A stretch of 64,000 nt of DNA from Ancrocorticia populi (GTDB taxonomy: Bacteria; Actinomycetota; Actinomycetes; Actinomycetales; Actinomycetaceae). Positions 54,220-64,000 of the stretch are shown in pieces. Both the position numbers and the translations under genes were made by a program. Numbering within the stretch: the stretch's first letter is position 1; each line of letters begins with the position of its first letter. The notes under the pieces are model-generated. The model was not told the DNA's origin, did no database searches, and was given only the letters and a program-made list of their open reading frames with translations. The stretch is taken from assembly GCF_003123745.1 (NCBI RefSeq), contig NZ_QETB01000004.1:186001-250000 (forward strand), read 5' to 3'.

Positions 54220-55344
54220 TCAGGCAAGGGCGTAATCCCCCGAGATCCGCACTGACCCAGCGCTCACGCCCTTGGTGCCAGATACGGTTCTTGTGGTGGT
54301 GTGGGCGTGAACGGGGAGAACGTCGTCGTTATTATCTACAACATCCCCAATAACCCAAGCCTTCACACCGGACTCTTGGCAGGAGCGAAGCGCGCGATCA
54401 ACCGCGTGCTCGGGCACAACGGCGATCATGCCGACTCCTAGATTCAAGGTGTCCTCAAGATCCTCCCACGAAGCGCTACCCAGCCGACCAAGCACTTGGA
54501 ACGTGACGGGGACGCGGATACTGGAACGGTCCACGCGCGCCTGGAGTCCTTCTGGAATCACGCGCGCAAGATTGGCCGCGAGTCCGCCACCGGTCACGTG
54601 GCAGTAAGCGTGGACGTCTGTAGCCTCGGCAAGCGCGAGGCAGGCCGTGGTGTAGAGGGCGGTTGGCTCAAGGAGCTCCTCGCCCATGGTCCGGGCAAAC
54701 TCCTCCACGTGATCTTCCAGGCCGATTCCGGCGTCAGCCACAATCTTGCGCACGAGCGAGTACCCGTTGGAGTGCAGCCCGGAGGAAGCTATAGCCACAA
54801 GGGCGTCCCCGCGCCGGACACGGTGGGCGCCGAGCATGTGATCCGCCTCGACCACGCCGGTGGCCGCGCCAGCAACGTCGTAATCTTCGGGCCCCATGAG
54901 GCCGGGATGCTCGGCCGTCTCCCCTCCCAGCAACGGCACGCCCACGTATTCGCAGGCCTCGGCGATCCCGCGCACAATGGCTGCGATGCGTTCGGGAACA
55001 ACCTTGCCGCACGCAATGTAATCGGTCATGAGGAGCGGCGTAGCGCCAACCACCACGATGTCATCTACCACCATCGCCACAAGATCCTGACCGATAGTGT
55101 CGTGGATATCGAGCGCCCGAGCGATCGCAACCTTGGTCCCCACGCCGTCCGTGGACGTGGCCAGCAGCGGCTTGCGGTAGTTCTTCAGCTCGGAAACGTC
55201 CACCATCCCGGCGAACCCGCCCACTCCCCCGAAGACGTTAGGCGTCATGGTGCGCGCAACCGCGGCCGTCATGAGTTCCACGGCGCGGTCTCCGGCCTGA
55301 GTATCCACTCCGGCTTTGGCGTATGCGTTAGGCTCTGTGTTCAC
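54220..55344 (-). CDS. purM: Phosphoribosylformylglycinamidine cyclo-ligase PurM
   Basis: Makes AIR from FGAM in purine synthesis. It is 374 aa from GTG 55344, which overlaps the purF stop as GTGA; the frame runs on to 55416 inside purF. YAKAGVDTQAGDRAVELM, STDGVGTKVAIA, LVAMVVDDIVVVGATPLLMTDYIACG and ALVAIASSGLHSNGYSLVRKI are diagnostic. Cotranscribed with purF. Confidence 0.96.
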   Translation of the reverse strand: MNTEPNAYAKAGVDTQAGDRAVELMTAAVARTMTPNVFGGVGGFAGMVDVSELKNYRKPLLATSTDGVGTKVAIARALDIHDTIGQDLVAMVVDDIVVVGATPLLMTDYIACGKVVPERIAAIVRGIAEACEYVGVPLLGGETAEHPGLMGPEDYDVAGAATGVVEADHMLGAHRVRRGDALVAIASSGLHSNGYSLVRKIVADAGIGLEDHVEEFARTMGEELLEPTALYTTACLALAEATDVHAYCHVTGGGLAANLARVIPEGLQARVDRSSIRVPVTFQVLGRLGSASWEDLEDTLNLGVGMIAVVPEHAVDRALRSCQESGVKAWVIGDVVDNNDDVLPVHAHTTTRTVSGTKGVSAGSVRISGDYALA

Positions 55345-56921
55345 AAGTTCACCGTTTCGTTGTTGGATGCGGGGGCCGATCCCGCGGGGTAGCTGCCGGT
55401 AAAGCAACCGATGCACATGCTGTCCGGGCTCTGTCCCGTCGCTTCGACCATGCCATCAAGGCTGATGTAGCCCAGCGAATCAGCGCCGATGGATTCGCGG
55501 ATGCCTTCCATAGTGAGATCATTGGCGATCAGTTCTTGGCGCGTTGGGAAATCGATACCGAAGAAGCATGGCCAGCGCACGGGCGGCGCCGAAATCCGCA
55601 CGTGGACTTCCTTGGCTCCGGCACTGCGCAACATTGCCACGAGGGCCCGTTGCGTATTTCCACGGACAATAGAATCGTCGACGACGACGAGCCTCTTCCC
55701 CTCAATCACCTCCCGCATCGGGTTGAGTTTGAGGCGGATCCCGCGCTGGCGTGCCAATTGAGTGGGCTGGATGAATGTGCGCCCCACATAAGCGTTCTTG
55801 ACGAGACCCTGACCGTAGGGAATACCCGAGGCCTGCGCATACCCGATAGCGGCCGGCGTGCCAGATTCGGGCGTGGGCATCACGAGGTCCGCCTCCACAG
55901 GGTGTTCACGGGCCAGCACGCGGCCCATCTGCGTGCGTGCCGAGTTCACCATCGTGCCGTTGATCGTGGTGTCTGGGCGTGCCAGATACACGTACTCGAA
56001 CACGCAGCCAGCACGCGTGGTGGGAGCCCAGCGGCGAGAGCGCACTTGTCCGTCCGCCGTGATAATCACCAGCTCGCCGGGTTCTATCTCGCGGACGAAC
56101 TCTGCTCCCACGATGTCCAGTGCAGCAGTCTCGGATGCAACAACCCAACCCGCGACCGCTGTGGCAGCGCCGCCGCCATTCGCCTTTTCGCCCCCATTGC
56201 CGTTCGCGGCTTCGTTTGTTTCCGCGCTCCCATTACTGCCCGCGGCCCCGTTCGCGTCATTGCTCGCTTTCTCGGGTGTGACCAGCCGACCCAATACGAG
56301 CGGGCGGAAGCCGTGGTGATCCCGCGCCGCATATAGCGTGGATTCGTCCATGAAGGTGAGGGAGAAGGCGCCCTTGAGCTGAGGACATACTTCAAGAGCT
56401 CGCTCTTCGAGTGAGGATGCCTCTGTGGGCAAGCCAAACATTGACGTGATGACGGCTGTGTCAGTGGAGCTGCCGTTGCCGAGTGCGTCGCGCAGGTCCG
56501 TGCCCGATGCGGCGCGCACGCCAGCCATGAGATCTTCGGTATTCGTTAAATTGCCGTTATGGGCTAAGGCGACAGTGCCGAACGGCGTTGGCCCAAGCGT
56601 TGGTTGGGCATTCTGCCAGGATCCTATGCCCGAGGTGGCGTAACGGACATGGCCGATTGCCAGGTCCCCGCGCAACGTTGCGAGATTCTGATCGTGGAAC
56701 ACCTGAGAAACGAGGCCAAGCTCCTTATACACAAGGATCTGCTTCGTATCCGATACCGCGATGCCCGCCGCCTCTTGGCCGCGGTGCTGCAGTGAGTACA
56801 GACCGTAGTAGGCCAACTGACTGACCTGTTGGCCCGGCGCAATCACTCCGAATACGCCGCATTCATCTTGCGGCTTGTCCTGCGGGAAGAGCTCAGCGCT
56901 TAGGCGCCCATCAGCAATCAC
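55341..56921 (-). CDS. purF: Amidophosphoribosyltransferase PurF with a low-complexity insertion
   Basis: First committed enzyme of purine synthesis, 526 aa from GTG 56921. The propeptide ends at Cys21 (DECGVFGV), the N-terminal glutaminase nucleophile. HRGQEAAG, GHVRYATSG, HNGNLTN and the PRPP-binding VVDDSIVRGNT are intact. Residues about 215-256 are an Asn/Gly/Ala/Glu-rich segment not expected in the family, placed between VLGRL and GWVVASETAALD. It is encoded at 56154-56279. Confidence 0.95.
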   Translation of the reverse strand: MIADGRLSAELFPQDKPQDECGVFGVIAPGQQVSQLAYYGLYSLQHRGQEAAGIAVSDTKQILVYKELGLVSQVFHDQNLATLRGDLAIGHVRYATSGIGSWQNAQPTLGPTPFGTVALAHNGNLTNTEDLMAGVRAASGTDLRDALGNGSSTDTAVITSMFGLPTEASSLEERALEVCPQLKGAFSLTFMDESTLYAARDHHGFRPLVLGRLVTPEKASNDANGAAGSNGSAETNEAANGNGGEKANGGGAATAVAGWVVASETAALDIVGAEFVREIEPGELVIITADGQVRSRRWAPTTRAGCVFEYVYLARPDTTINGTMVNSARTQMGRVLAREHPVEADLVMPTPESGTPAAIGYAQASGIPYGQGLVKNAYVGRTFIQPTQLARQRGIRLKLNPMREVIEGKRLVVVDDSIVRGNTQRALVAMLRSAGAKEVHVRISAPPVRWPCFFGIDFPTRQELIANDLTMEGIRESIGADSLGYISLDGMVEATGQSPDSMCIGCFTGSYPAGSAPASNNETVNL

Positions 56922-57100
56922 TCATCCATGTTCTCACATCGCGGGTGTTTTTCGAGATCTGTCCATCCACTATGTGGAAGCGCTACTGAATTCCGTTGGG
57001 CCTGGCATTATCTCACCTGCACTTTCCCCAACACAGTCTCACCAGCTCGCTCTCACGAGCGCCTGAGAGTTGCGGCCTCACCGGATGGCAGCCTGCGATC

Positions 57101-57484
57101 TCACCAGCGGGCAAGCGTCGCAGCATTGAACAGAGGCAAGAATTCGTGCAGATCGGCGCGGATCCCCGAGGCCGAGATACTCGCGTCATCCTCTGCCTGC
57201 TCCCATGTCATTTCGCCGATACAGAGCCCAAGCCACGTCGCAGTCTTCATCTCCACCACATTCGGCGGTGTTCCACGCCGGTGCTTCGGCCCCTCAATCG
57301 CTTGGACCGCGCCGGCGAACGGCACACGAATCTCCACGCTGTGGCCTGGATGGCGCTCAGCCATCTCTTCGAGGCAGAAGCGGGCCGCGACCTTGGCGTC
57401 GGAGCGCGTTAGAACGGCAACACCGTCTCGCGCTGCCTTCCCGAGGAGGGGCATTCCATCATCTACGCTAATTCGCCGAGCCAT
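57101..57484 (-). CDS. Sterol-carrier-family (SCP2-like) protein
   Basis: A 127-aa protein from ATG 57484 (GGAGG close upstream); the frame extends to 57553. GHSVEIRVPFAGAVQAIEGPKHRRGTPPNVVEMKTATWLGLCIGEMTW and SGIRADLHEFLPLF match the small sterol-carrier-family protein commonly found beside purF in actinobacteria. Ligand and role are unknown. Confidence 0.85.
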   Translation of the reverse strand: MARRISVDDGMPLLGKAARDGVAVLTRSDAKVAARFCLEEMAERHPGHSVEIRVPFAGAVQAIEGPKHRRGTPPNVVEMKTATWLGLCIGEMTWEQAEDDASISASGIRADLHEFLPLFNAATLARW

Positions 57485-57577
57485 GGCCTCCAGCCTACCG
57501 CGGGTGACATGCGAGAGGGCGGCCGATATGGATCCGCCGCCCTCAGGCTTCAACTATTCAGTTATGGCTATTCTCGG

Positions 57578-60163
57578 TTACACCTGATCGGTCTTGCGGC
57601 GGGCAACCAGCACGCCACCAGCAGTCACGAGCAGGAGCGCCACAACCACGAAGCCGGCAACATTTGCACCGGTGTTCGGAAGATCCTCACCGGGCTGCGT
57701 TGTGGAGCCGTCGGATGGCTGACCAGAGCTTCCGTCAGAGGCCCCATCAGAAGGACCCGTGGTTGGCTGACCAGTGGTCGGCCCATCAGTGGGCTCCTCC
57801 GTAGGCTCAGGGTCAGGCTCTGGCTGGGCCAAAGGCACGAGACCACCAGGAATCTGGAAAACTGTCGGACCCGCAACAATCACCATTGCATAATCTTCAT
57901 CGTCAGATACGGCTGCCCGTGCGAGTTCACCTGCATCGGACTGCCCATAGTCGTCAGGAACTGTCAGTTCAATAGAGGCTTGACCCGTCTCATTGAGGTT
58001 CGGAGTCACCGTGTTGTCCAGTTCAACTGAGGCCCACTCCGTAACCTCAGGATATTCCTGAGTCTCAAGTGGTGCCTCATCCGTTGGTACTAGAGCAACT
58101 TGAACCGACTCAGGCAGTGGTTGCTTGTTGCCCTGATATGTCATGGAAAGTGAACCAAGGTCAAGTTTTGCAACCTCGCCTGCAGCGATTTCCTCGTCGC
58201 CGCTGATAGCTACGCCACGCTGCATGTAGTCAACGACGTAGCCTGGATTATCCCCTAGGAAAATGTTAAAAACATCGTTATCAATAATGCCCGTATCCGC
58301 GTGGTTCTCCCCATCCTTGAGAGTTTGGAAACCATCAGCTCCCTCAAGCAGGAATGCATTGGACGCCACCGTGTACTTCTTAGAAGTGTCGTTCGGGACA
58401 AGCTCATTATTGACATATACATCTTTAACATGCTTCACGTAGTTTGCTGCGTCAGGGTCAACTCCCTCAACGTTCTCATAGGGGGCACATAGATCTTCAT
58501 CAGTCTTGTAGCCATCTGCATCGTATGTATAGCTGATGGAATCAGACAGTCCGAGCGCCAGCATGTCACGGGAAGTCTGAGTACATGGGCTCTTCCATTG
58601 CTGTTCGAGCATCGTATAAATCTGCGCACCGGAGATCTCGACTGTGCCATAGGTATTTCCAAATGGTTGAGCAGAGAACGATTCTCCCTTAGTAACTTTG
58701 CCATCGTTATTCGGATCAATCTCCGCACGAACGCCACCCGGATTCATGATTCCGAAATCTGCTGGCTTGGCCATAGCCTGTGAGTACTCATAGAAGCTCT
58801 GCGCAATAAGGTTACCCGCAGTCATCTCACTGCCACGGTTGGCACCAAGGTCAGTTCCATTGTTGGTCGCGCGGTCCGCACCACCGACGATCGCCCCCAC
58901 TGGTTCCTTACCTAGTTCGTCAGCATCCTTGAGAGCGGTCAGGTAGTCATCACAGATATCGTCATTTACCACTAGCTGATCTGATGTAGGAGGCTCTGAT
59001 TCATCCCACGCAGGGTCGCCCTTGCAGTACATCTCTGGAACGTCGACCACCTTCGCAGTGGCCGTTACATTGTCTCCATCAACCGTTACTTCAATATGTC
59101 CAAAAGATTGCCCAAATTCACCGGTTTCGATTGCCGGAGCTCCTGAATCGGTTTCATCCGTATCTGCGATGTGGTGAGTATGACCGCCCACCACCGCATC
59201 AACGTGTTCGCCTACACCTTTTGAAACCCCCACTGTTTCATGGATAAGCGCAACTACAACGTCAGCTTCGCCACTCTCCTTGAGTTCCTTAGCTTGCTTA
59301 TCAACTGCAGATACCGGTTCTTCGATGGTCAGCCCGGCAATCCCCCCAGGTGAAACGAGCGTGGACAGCTGATCAGTCACAGCCCCGACGTAAGCGACCT
59401 TAACTTCTGATTCTCCAGAGCCATAGGTCTCAATAACGTAAGGTTTAATCGCTGTGTCTTCATCCATGCCCTGAACATTTGCTGCGGCATACGGATACTT
59501 AGAAAGACCCGTGATTCGATCCTCGAAATCGCGGTAGCCTTTATCGAATTCATGGTTTCCGGCCGAAGACATCTCAAGGCCCATTTTACTCAAGATTGCC
59601 ATGGTCGGTTCATCTTCGGCAATGGCGGAAACGTATGCGGAACCGCCAACTAGGTCACCGTTACCAACAAATCCTGTGTAGTCAGGATTACCTGCCTCGA
59701 TTGCCTTGACCATGTTGTCGAGCTGAGGAGCATTTTCGATATGCCCATGGAAATCGGAGATTGCCACGATATCTAGCGTGATCGGATCGTCATCCGCTTG
59801 TGGACCGACCTTGGCATTCCTAGATGCTAAAGACTTGCTAGAACCTGTGGCCTTGGCAGCATCAGCATCTTCATCAGTGGTTTCGGTGGATTCTGGATCG
59901 CCAGCTACTGCATCGTCGCCAGATGCGTCTTCACCAGTATTGGCGTCATCGGCATCGGTGGAAGGTGAAGGCTCTGGCGATTCGGTGGGTTCTGCCGGTG
60001 CAGTCGTTTGGTTTTCTGCGGGATCGGCGGTTACAACTTCTGTCGGAGCCGGCGTTGGCTCCTCATCGGCGGAAGCAGGCAGTGCCGCCAGTCCCATTGC
60101 ACTGAGCGCAAGCGCAGCAACGGCACTGACCGAACCGCCCGCACGCATTCTTGCGCGGGACAT
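57578..60163 (-). CDS. Sortase-anchored 5'-nucleotidase / metallophosphoesterase
   Basis: A surface enzyme of 861 aa. Signal peptide 1-32 (ASA cleavage), Thr/Glu/Asp-rich linker to about 125, metallophosphatase domain (DFHGH, GNGDLVGG, SAGNHEFD, VGGHTHH), then the 5'-nucleotidase C-terminal domain (about 430-650, NPGGVRAEIDP). A Pro/Glu/Thr/Ser-rich wall-spanning region ends in the sorting signal LPNTG, membrane helix and RRK tail. It should hydrolyse extracellular nucleotides or UDP-sugars and supply phosphate and nucleosides. Confidence 0.94.
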   Translation of the reverse strand: MSRARMRAGGSVSAVAALALSAMGLAALPASADEEPTPAPTEVVTADPAENQTTAPAEPTESPEPSPSTDADDANTGEDASGDDAVAGDPESTETTDEDADAAKATGSSKSLASRNAKVGPQADDDPITLDIVAISDFHGHIENAPQLDNMVKAIEAGNPDYTGFVGNGDLVGGSAYVSAIAEDEPTMAILSKMGLEMSSAGNHEFDKGYRDFEDRITGLSKYPYAAANVQGMDEDTAIKPYVIETYGSGESEVKVAYVGAVTDQLSTLVSPGGIAGLTIEEPVSAVDKQAKELKESGEADVVVALIHETVGVSKGVGEHVDAVVGGHTHHIADTDETDSGAPAIETGEFGQSFGHIEVTVDGDNVTATAKVVDVPEMYCKGDPAWDESEPPTSDQLVVNDDICDDYLTALKDADELGKEPVGAIVGGADRATNNGTDLGANRGSEMTAGNLIAQSFYEYSQAMAKPADFGIMNPGGVRAEIDPNNDGKVTKGESFSAQPFGNTYGTVEISGAQIYTMLEQQWKSPCTQTSRDMLALGLSDSISYTYDADGYKTDEDLCAPYENVEGVDPDAANYVKHVKDVYVNNELVPNDTSKKYTVASNAFLLEGADGFQTLKDGENHADTGIIDNDVFNIFLGDNPGYVVDYMQRGVAISGDEEIAAGEVAKLDLGSLSMTYQGNKQPLPESVQVALVPTDEAPLETQEYPEVTEWASVELDNTVTPNLNETGQASIELTVPDDYGQSDAGELARAAVSDDEDYAMVIVAGPTVFQIPGGLVPLAQPEPDPEPTEEPTDGPTTGQPTTGPSDGASDGSSGQPSDGSTTQPGEDLPNTGANVAGFVVVALLLVTAGGVLVARRKTDQV

Positions 60164-60473
60164 ATGGTTCCTTCACGTGAAAAATTACGGACCATCTAAG
60201 GCTAACCCGTCCACGTGTTCTGCGCCATATCAATTTGCTATGTGGGAGCATAACGGCTCACTAACATCTGATAAACCGCGGATAACTCAGCTACTTTTCC
60301 GCGTAAATTCGCGGTTCAGACAAGCATCAAAATCGGCACCCAGCATAGGTTGTACCGTATCTCAGATTTCGTTAAGGTTTCACGATGCTACAGTGAGGGT
60401 CCAAGCAAGGTGGCTTGCCGAGTCACTTCACCCAAATGTTTGACGCCAACCCGGTTCTATTACTAGAGGCATG
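60164..60473. other. Intergenic region upstream of the nucleotidase gene
   Basis: About 310 bases with no supported gene. It must hold the leftward nucleotidase promoter. TGACGCCAACCCGGTT at 60441 is a diverged repeat-family word. I see no PHO box or riboswitch pattern. Confidence 0.5.
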
Positions 60474-60558
60474 GCACAATCTTGAAAACGACGACGGAGC
60501 CCCACCTCCGCACAAACCTACCGAAGTGGGTACGTACGTAAGGGAGGCTCCGTCGTCG
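60474..60558. repeat. Dispersed structured repeat, copy C, acting as gdhA terminator
   Basis: GGCACAATCTTGAAAACGACGACGGAGCCCCACCTCCGCAC. CGACGACGGAGCC (60489-60501) pairs perfectly with GGCTCCGTCGTCG (60546-60558), and an inner CCCAC/GTGGG stem sits within. It lies just beyond the gdhA stop on the minus strand. Confidence 0.75.
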
Positions 60559-60604
60559 GAAAACTTCCAATCAGAGATTTGGCACACTCTCTGAGTTTGA
60601 AGAA

Positions 60605-61960
<1,356 letters not shown>

Positions 61961-62080
61961 TTACCGCGTGAACGCCAAATTGCGCACACGTTACGGGTAT
62001 TTTTCTACATCAGTGTCAAATTCAGATGTAACCCTGTCCAGAATAAGGAACGCGCCTAGGGCTCCGCTACCTTTCCGTCA

Positions 62081-64000
62081 CTAATCGAAGATGTCGCGCA
62101 GCACAGAATCCGACTCTCCGGCTAGCTCCTCCACATCGAATAGAATGGTGTCGCTGCCCGACCATCCGGCCGGTTCAGCCGGACTAATCGTCAGCAGCTC
62201 CCCGCCGGTGGTCCCCACACGGACCATCTCAACGGCCTCGGCCTCCGCGGCAGCACTCACCACTCCAAGCAGGTGCTCGGGCACTTCCAGCAGCACGCGT
62301 GCCTGAGATTCGGAGAACAACGCGGTGAAGGAATCGAGACCGTCGCGATCGCACAGTGGCCGCAGATCAATCGATCCACCGATCCCTCCGTTTACTGCCA
62401 TGTCCACGAGGCCTTGTGCCAATCCTCCTGATGAGAGATCGTGCGCGGATTCGATCACACGCCCAAGCTCCCCCGTCTCCGCCTCATGCAGAGCTAAGAG
62501 CACCCGCCCGAGCGCCATTTCCTCCTGCAGATCCACCTTCGGCGGAACCCCTCCCAGATGGCCGTGAACAACGCGCGCCCACGCGGAGCCATCAAGCTCC
62601 TCATACGTCTTGCCCAGAAGAACCACGGCGGAATCCTCACGCTGGAACCCGGAGGGAGCGGCCTTGCGCACGTCTTCCATCACGCCCAGCACGCCCACAA
62701 CGGGAGTCGGATTGATCGAGGAATCAGGCTGGCCCTTAACAGTCCCAGAGGAATTGTAGAGCGAAACGTTGCCGCCGGTGACGGGAACACCCATCTCCTT
62801 GCATCCGTCGGCCAGCCCGGTCATGGCTTCAACTAACTGCCACATCGCATCGGGATCCTCAGGATTGCCGAAGTTCAGGCAGTCGGTCACGGCCAGCGGG
62901 CGCGCACCCACGGTGCACACGTTCCGGTACGACTCCGCGAGCGCCTGCCGCGCTCCCTCATACGGATTGAGCTTGGTGTACCAGCCGTTCGCGTCCGTGG
63001 ATAGGGCGATGCCACGCCCAGTGGTTTCGTCTACGCGAACCACTCCGGCATCATCAGGCTGCGAAAGTGCCGTATTCCCGCGCACGAACCGATCGTACTG
63101 ATCGGTGATCCACCCCTTGCTGGTCTGGTTCGGATCCAGAACCACCTTGCGGATCAGCTCGGTCAGTTCCTCCACGGACTTGGCGCTTTCCAGCTCGCCC
63201 GTCCCGTTTTCTACCAGTTCGTCCTGCCAGTCTGGCCGGGCGAAGGGCCGATCATAAACCGGGCTGTCCACGGCAACAGTCGCGGGATCAACGTCTACGA
63301 TGCGCTGACCGTGATGATCAATCACGAGCCGGCCATCGCCAGTGACCTCGCCGATCACCGAGGTCTCCACATCCCACTTGCCCGTGATAGCCATGAACGC
63401 TTCCAGCTGAGCCGGAGTCACGATAGCCATCATCCGCTCTTGGGACTCTGACATAAGGATCTCACCGGCGGTAAGCGAGGGATCGCGCAGCAGCACGTTT
63501 TCCAGATCCACACGCATGCCCGTTCCACCGTTCGCGGCAAGCTCGCTCGTGGCACACGAAATGCCCGCCGCACCCAGATCCTGGATGGCCTCCACAACAC
63601 CAGCGTGGAACAGCTCCAAGCAGCATTCGATGAGCACCTTCTCCATGAAGGGGTCGCCCACCTGCACGGAGGGACGCTTGGTGGGCATGCCCTCTTCGAA
63701 GGTCTCGGAAGCAAGGATGGAGGCACCGCCGATTCCATCACCGCCGGTGCGCGCTCCGAACAACACCACGAGGTTGCCCACACCCTCGGCGTTAGCCAGA
63801 TGAATATCCTCGTGGCGCATCACGCCGATGCACAGTGCATTGACCAGCGGATTTCCCTGATAGGACGGGTCAAACTCCGCCTCACCACCAATATTCGGTA
63901 GGCCGAGGCAGTTGCCGTAGCCGCCCACGCCAGCCACCACGCCGTGCACGACGCGCGCAGTATCCGCATGATCCACCGCGCCAAACCGAAGCCCGTCCAT
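62081..64000 (-). CDS. purL: Phosphoribosylformylglycinamidine synthase subunit PurL (N-terminal part outside window)
   Basis: The C-terminal 639 residues of the roughly 750-residue PurL; the frame is open at base 64000. It begins in the GLRFGAVDHADTARVVHGVVAGVGGYGNCLGLPNIGGE region. ARTGGDGIGGASILAS, GDPFMEKVLIE, DLGAAGISCATSELAANGG and SESQERMMAIV follow, then the second PurM-like half with VTGGNVSLYN and DLSSGGLAQGLVD. With purF and purM it puts three purine-pathway genes in this region, though PurL is 5 kb upstream of purF. Confidence 0.96.
   Translation of the reverse strand: MDGLRFGAVDHADTARVVHGVVAGVGGYGNCLGLPNIGGEAEFDPSYQGNPLVNALCIGVMRHEDIHLANAEGVGNLVVLFGARTGGDGIGGASILASETFEEGMPTKRPSVQVGDPFMEKVLIECCLELFHAGVVEAIQDLGAAGISCATSELAANGGTGMRVDLENVLLRDPSLTAGEILMSESQERMMAIVTPAQLEAFMAITGKWDVETSVIGEVTGDGRLVIDHHGQRIVDVDPATVAVDSPVYDRPFARPDWQDELVENGTGELESAKSVEELTELIRKVVLDPNQTSKGWITDQYDRFVRGNTALSQPDDAGVVRVDETTGRGIALSTDANGWYTKLNPYEGARQALAESYRNVCTVGARPLAVTDCLNFGNPEDPDAMWQLVEAMTGLADGCKEMGVPVTGGNVSLYNSSGTVKGQPDSSINPTPVVGVLGVMEDVRKAAPSGFQREDSAVVLLGKTYEELDGSAWARVVHGHLGGVPPKVDLQEEMALGRVLLALHEAETGELGRVIESAHDLSSGGLAQGLVDMAVNGGIGGSIDLRPLCDRDGLDSFTALFSESQARVLLEVPEHLLGVVSAAAEAEAVEMVRVGTTGGELLTISPAEPAGWSGSDTILFDVEELAGESDSVLRDIFD

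Noticed and set aside
54496-55392. Rightward open frame of 298 codons
   Set aside because: Antisense shadow of purM.

Overview
The window is bacterial chromosome, very probably from an Actinomycetales relative (Actinomycetaceae-like). This rests on GC-rich coding with frequent GTG starts, a DUF3073 gene, a DUF3618/holin-like pair, a sterol-carrier-family gene next to purF-purM, an actinobacterial-type PHO box before pstS, and an LPXTG surface nucleotidase. I could not search databases, so the genus is left open.

Host layout. 1-7385 holds a leftward phosphate block: pstS-pstC-pstA behind a tandem PHO box, preceded by ppk and a Nudix/histidine-phosphatase gene. 18265-24528 holds csbD, lplA, two transporters (EamA, AEC), an EEP-family gene, msrB and a MscS channel. 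A tRNA Glu-Asp-Phe cluster follows. 25212-31226 is a LacI-controlled carbohydrate locus (two ABC permeases, a GH43 enzyme and a sugar-binding lipoprotein, without its own ATPase). 31463-39032 carries an AI-2E-type transporter, a membrane-anchored Ltp-repeat protein, an aldehyde dehydrogenase, a DinB-like protein and an OpuC-type osmoprotectant importer. 39302-50122 has phosphoketolase, an HxlR/NmrA divergent pair, dhaK-dhaL, a TetR-controlled ABC exporter, a formamidase-family gene and small proteins. 50263-64000 has a decayed MFS gene, dps, tpx, the purF-purM pair, the 5'-nucleotidase, gdhA and the 3' part of purL.

The standout is a 10.6 kb element (7627-18210) integrated in the 3' half of a tRNA-Lys gene and bounded by perfect 46-bp direct repeats. 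It encodes an integrase, a possible regulator, an excisionase-like HTH protein, a Toprim/RecA-fold replication protein, an HNH nuclease, large terminase, portal, a MuF-like protein, a scaffold-like protein, the major capsid protein and a head-tail connector. It has no tail, lysis or recognisable small-terminase genes. This is the gene content of a capsid-forming phage satellite (cf-PICI-like) rather than a complete prophage. Its non-coding DNA is rich in signals: two copies of one palindromic operator, GGTGCAC arm-type sites on both sides of the att core, 9-bp iterons at the end of the replication gene and again near attR, and several large hairpins. The integrase reading frame runs through attL into the tRNA gene, so its C terminus would differ between integrated and circular forms.

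A dispersed intergenic repeat (GACGCAATCT...AACGACGACGGA.CCCCACCTCCGCAC, often folding as a hairpin) recurs at gene ends through the host part of the window.
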